Of a stretch of DNA of 7,886 nucleotides, positions 7,151-7,886 are shown piece by piece; position 1 is the stretch's first letter; each line of letters starts with the position of its first letter. Location: positions 1 through 7,886 of the forward strand of contig CASDWR010000155.1 of NCBI GenBank assembly GCA_949284665.1. Direction: 5' to 3'. A program made the position numbers and the translations under genes. The notes under the pieces were generated by a model. It was not told the origin of the DNA, did no database searches, and saw nothing but the letters and a program-made list of their open reading frames with translations. This DNA is from an uncultured Rikenellaceae bacterium (GTDB taxonomy: Bacteria; Bacteroidota; Bacteroidia; Bacteroidales; Rikenellaceae).

Positions 7151-7182
7151 TTTGCAGAGCGCACAAAAATACACTATATTTG
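7151..7182 (+). promoter_or_regulatory. Bacteroidetes promoter of the tRNA-Arg gene
   Basis: TTTG at 7151-7154 and TATATTTG at 7175-7182 match both parts of the Bacteroidetes primary-sigma consensus (-33 TTTG, -7 TAnnTTTG). The centres are 26 bp apart, which is the ideal spacing. Transcription would begin near 7185-7186, about 9 nt before the mature tRNA 5' end. The region upstream of the -33 element is A/T-rich (7131-7150), which often boosts stable-RNA promoters. Confidence 0.82.
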
Positions 7183-7194
7183 CACTCGCAAAAC

Positions 7195-7268
7195 GGCTCC
7201 GTAGCTTAATTGAATAGAGCATTTGACTACGGATCAAAAGGTTACAGGTTTGAGTCCTGTCGGAGTCA
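7195..7268 (+). tRNA. tRNA-Arg (anticodon ACG)
   Basis: The 74-nt cloverleaf folds fully. The acceptor GGCTCCG (7195-7201) pairs with CGGAGTC (7261-7267), with one G-U at 2:71. The D stem GCTT (7204-7207) pairs with GAGC (7217-7220). The anticodon stem TTTGA (7222-7226) pairs with TCAAA (7234-7238). The T stem ACAGG (7244-7248) pairs with CCTGT (7256-7260). The anticodon loop CTACGGA gives anticodon ACG at 7229-7231; A34 is normally converted to inosine by TadA, allowing CGU, CGC and CGA to be read. The discriminator is A7268 and CCA is not encoded. The elbow is odd: the D loop AATTGAATA has A at position 19, and the T loop TTTGAGT has T at position 56, where G19 and C56 are nearly universal. 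The two changes could still pair as A-U. The gene has its own promoter and terminator. Confidence 0.95.
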
Positions 7269-7277
7269 CAGGCAATC

Positions 7278-7311
7278 AAGAGGTTACGCATATTGCGCAG
7301 CCTCTTTTTTT
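7278..7311 (+). terminator. Intrinsic terminator of the tRNA-Arg gene
   Basis: AAGAGG (7278-7283) pairs with CCTCTT (7301-7306). The stem extends inward through a G-U and a T-A pair, an A/C mismatch, then CGCA (7287-7290) with TGCG (7294-7297), leaving loop TAT. A run of seven T (7305-7311) follows. It starts 9 nt after the mature tRNA end, so the tRNA is a single-gene transcript. Confidence 0.88.
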
Positions 7312-7328
7312 GATATGTCAGGACCTTT

Positions 7329-7371
7329 CCGACCGCTTCACGGAATACGATCATGTCTTACTACCGGTCGG
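7329..7371. other. Inverted repeat after the TonB-dependent receptor gene
   Basis: CCGACCG (7329-7335) is the reverse complement of CGGTCGG (7365-7371), with a 29-nt loop. It starts 5 bp beyond the stop codon of the minus-strand receptor gene. No T-run follows on that strand, so it is at most a weak 3'-end structure. The tRNA terminator next to it may help stop transcription from this side. Confidence 0.25.
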
Positions 7372-7376
7372 GATTG

Positions 7377-7886
7377 TTATTTAGAATGTTTGCCGAAACG
7401 GGGACGGATTCCGATGAACAGTTCGTAGTTCTGACGGGGCATCGGACGGGAAAGTACCGATTCGTACTCCTCGTCGAACAGATTGTTCACAACGACCTTG
7501 ATCGAAAAATCAGCCCAACGACACGATATCGACCGTTCGAGCGATATGTCACTCATAAAATAGGGCGAAAGTCTTCCGATCCGGGTTTTAGTCGTATTGC
7601 TCGATGTAGTGAAACGTTCGCTGTAATAACACCACTTGTAGAGAAAAGTCCAGCGTTTCCACACCAAACGTCCAGTGGCAGCCGCGGAATATTCCGGGAC
7701 ATAAACCAACTGCTTGCCGATAGACCGGTCGGACCAGTCGGCAGGGTCACCCTGGTTGATCGACGGTGTCCAGGCAAAATTCCCATCCAATCCCAAACGC
7801 CAATCCGGAGTCAGCGACAGTGATAACGACCCTTTCGTTTCTACACCGTAGGCATGCACCCGTTTGACATTTTTCGGTGACCAAAA
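7377..7886 (-). CDS. TonB-dependent outer-membrane receptor, C-terminal part
   Basis: The frame is open to the right edge, giving the last 169 residues of a larger protein; the start lies outside the window. The visible part begins FWSPKNVKRVHAYGVE, where the last few residues match the barrel strand that often reads x-x-x-GVE in these receptors. Alternating polar and hydrophobic strands follow (SLSLSLTPDWRLGLDGNFAW, AAATGRLVWKRWTFLYKWCYY, ISCRWADFSIKVVVNNLF). The NNLFDEEYE...MPRQNYELFIGI ending is the classic last-strands signature of TonB-dependent receptors, close to the BtuB/siderophore type. It would sit in the outer membrane and import a substrate with TonB-ExbBD energy; the substrate cannot be told from this end. 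The protein ends RFGKHSK, five residues past the usual terminal Phe. A GTG at 7857-7859 is internal, not the start. Confidence 0.9.
   Translation of the reverse strand, partial: FWSPKNVKRVHAYGVETKGSLSLSLTPDWRLGLDGNFAWTPSINQGDPADWSDRSIGKQLVYVPEYSAAATGRLVWKRWTFLYKWCYYSERFTTSSNTTKTRIGRLSPYFMSDISLERSISCRWADFSIKVVVNNLFDEEYESVLSRPMPRQNYELFIGIRPRFGKHSK

Noticed and set aside
7164..7171. TATTTTTG on the minus strand as a promoter for an antisense RNA
   Set aside because: It matches the -7 consensus but lies in a run of A, and the nearest TTTG upstream is about 3 bp off the ideal spacing. I kept it only as a remark under the hairpin-rich stretch.

Overview
The window looks like an ordinary chromosomal segment of a Bacteroidetes bacterium, most probably order Bacteroidales (Rikenellaceae/Alistipes-like is a guess, not shown). 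Four things point there. Three sites carry the phylum's TAnnTTTG-type -7 promoter element. A-rich leaders replace Shine-Dalgarno sequences. The protein set is typical: a secreted PepSY-like protein, a DUF4369-thioredoxin lipoprotein, a TonB-dependent receptor, and a RuvC with a WKDFLQQNPDRV tail. Finally, the tRNA gene does not encode CCA.

Layout. 1-255: AT-rich leader with no convincing gene, carrying a hairpin and a small inverted repeat. 256-690 (+): secreted PepSY-like protein, ended by a strong bidirectional terminator at 711-748. 749-952: no gene seen. 953-1961 (-): a two-gene unit, ruvX then def. 1962-2092: compact divergent promoter region. 2093-6872 (+): five closely packed genes, glyS, coaD, lpxD, ruvC and a TlpA-like thioredoxin lipoprotein, with the last two overlapping as ATGA. 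6873-7150: about 280 bp without genes but with several inverted repeats. 7151-7311 (+): a tRNA-Arg(ACG) transcription unit with a textbook promoter and terminator. 7377-7886 (-): the C-terminal part of a TonB-dependent outer-membrane receptor that runs off the right edge.

Functionally this is housekeeping: translation (glycyl-tRNA synthetase, peptide deformylase, tRNA-Arg), CoA synthesis (CoaD), lipid A synthesis (LpxD), Holliday-junction processing (RuvC, and the related RuvX/YqgF), and envelope redox or thiol handling (TlpA-like). I found no mobile element, CRISPR array, defence system or other clearly new system. The most notable signal is in the tRNA: the nearly invariant elbow pair G19-C56 appears as A19-U56, a paired change in both loops.
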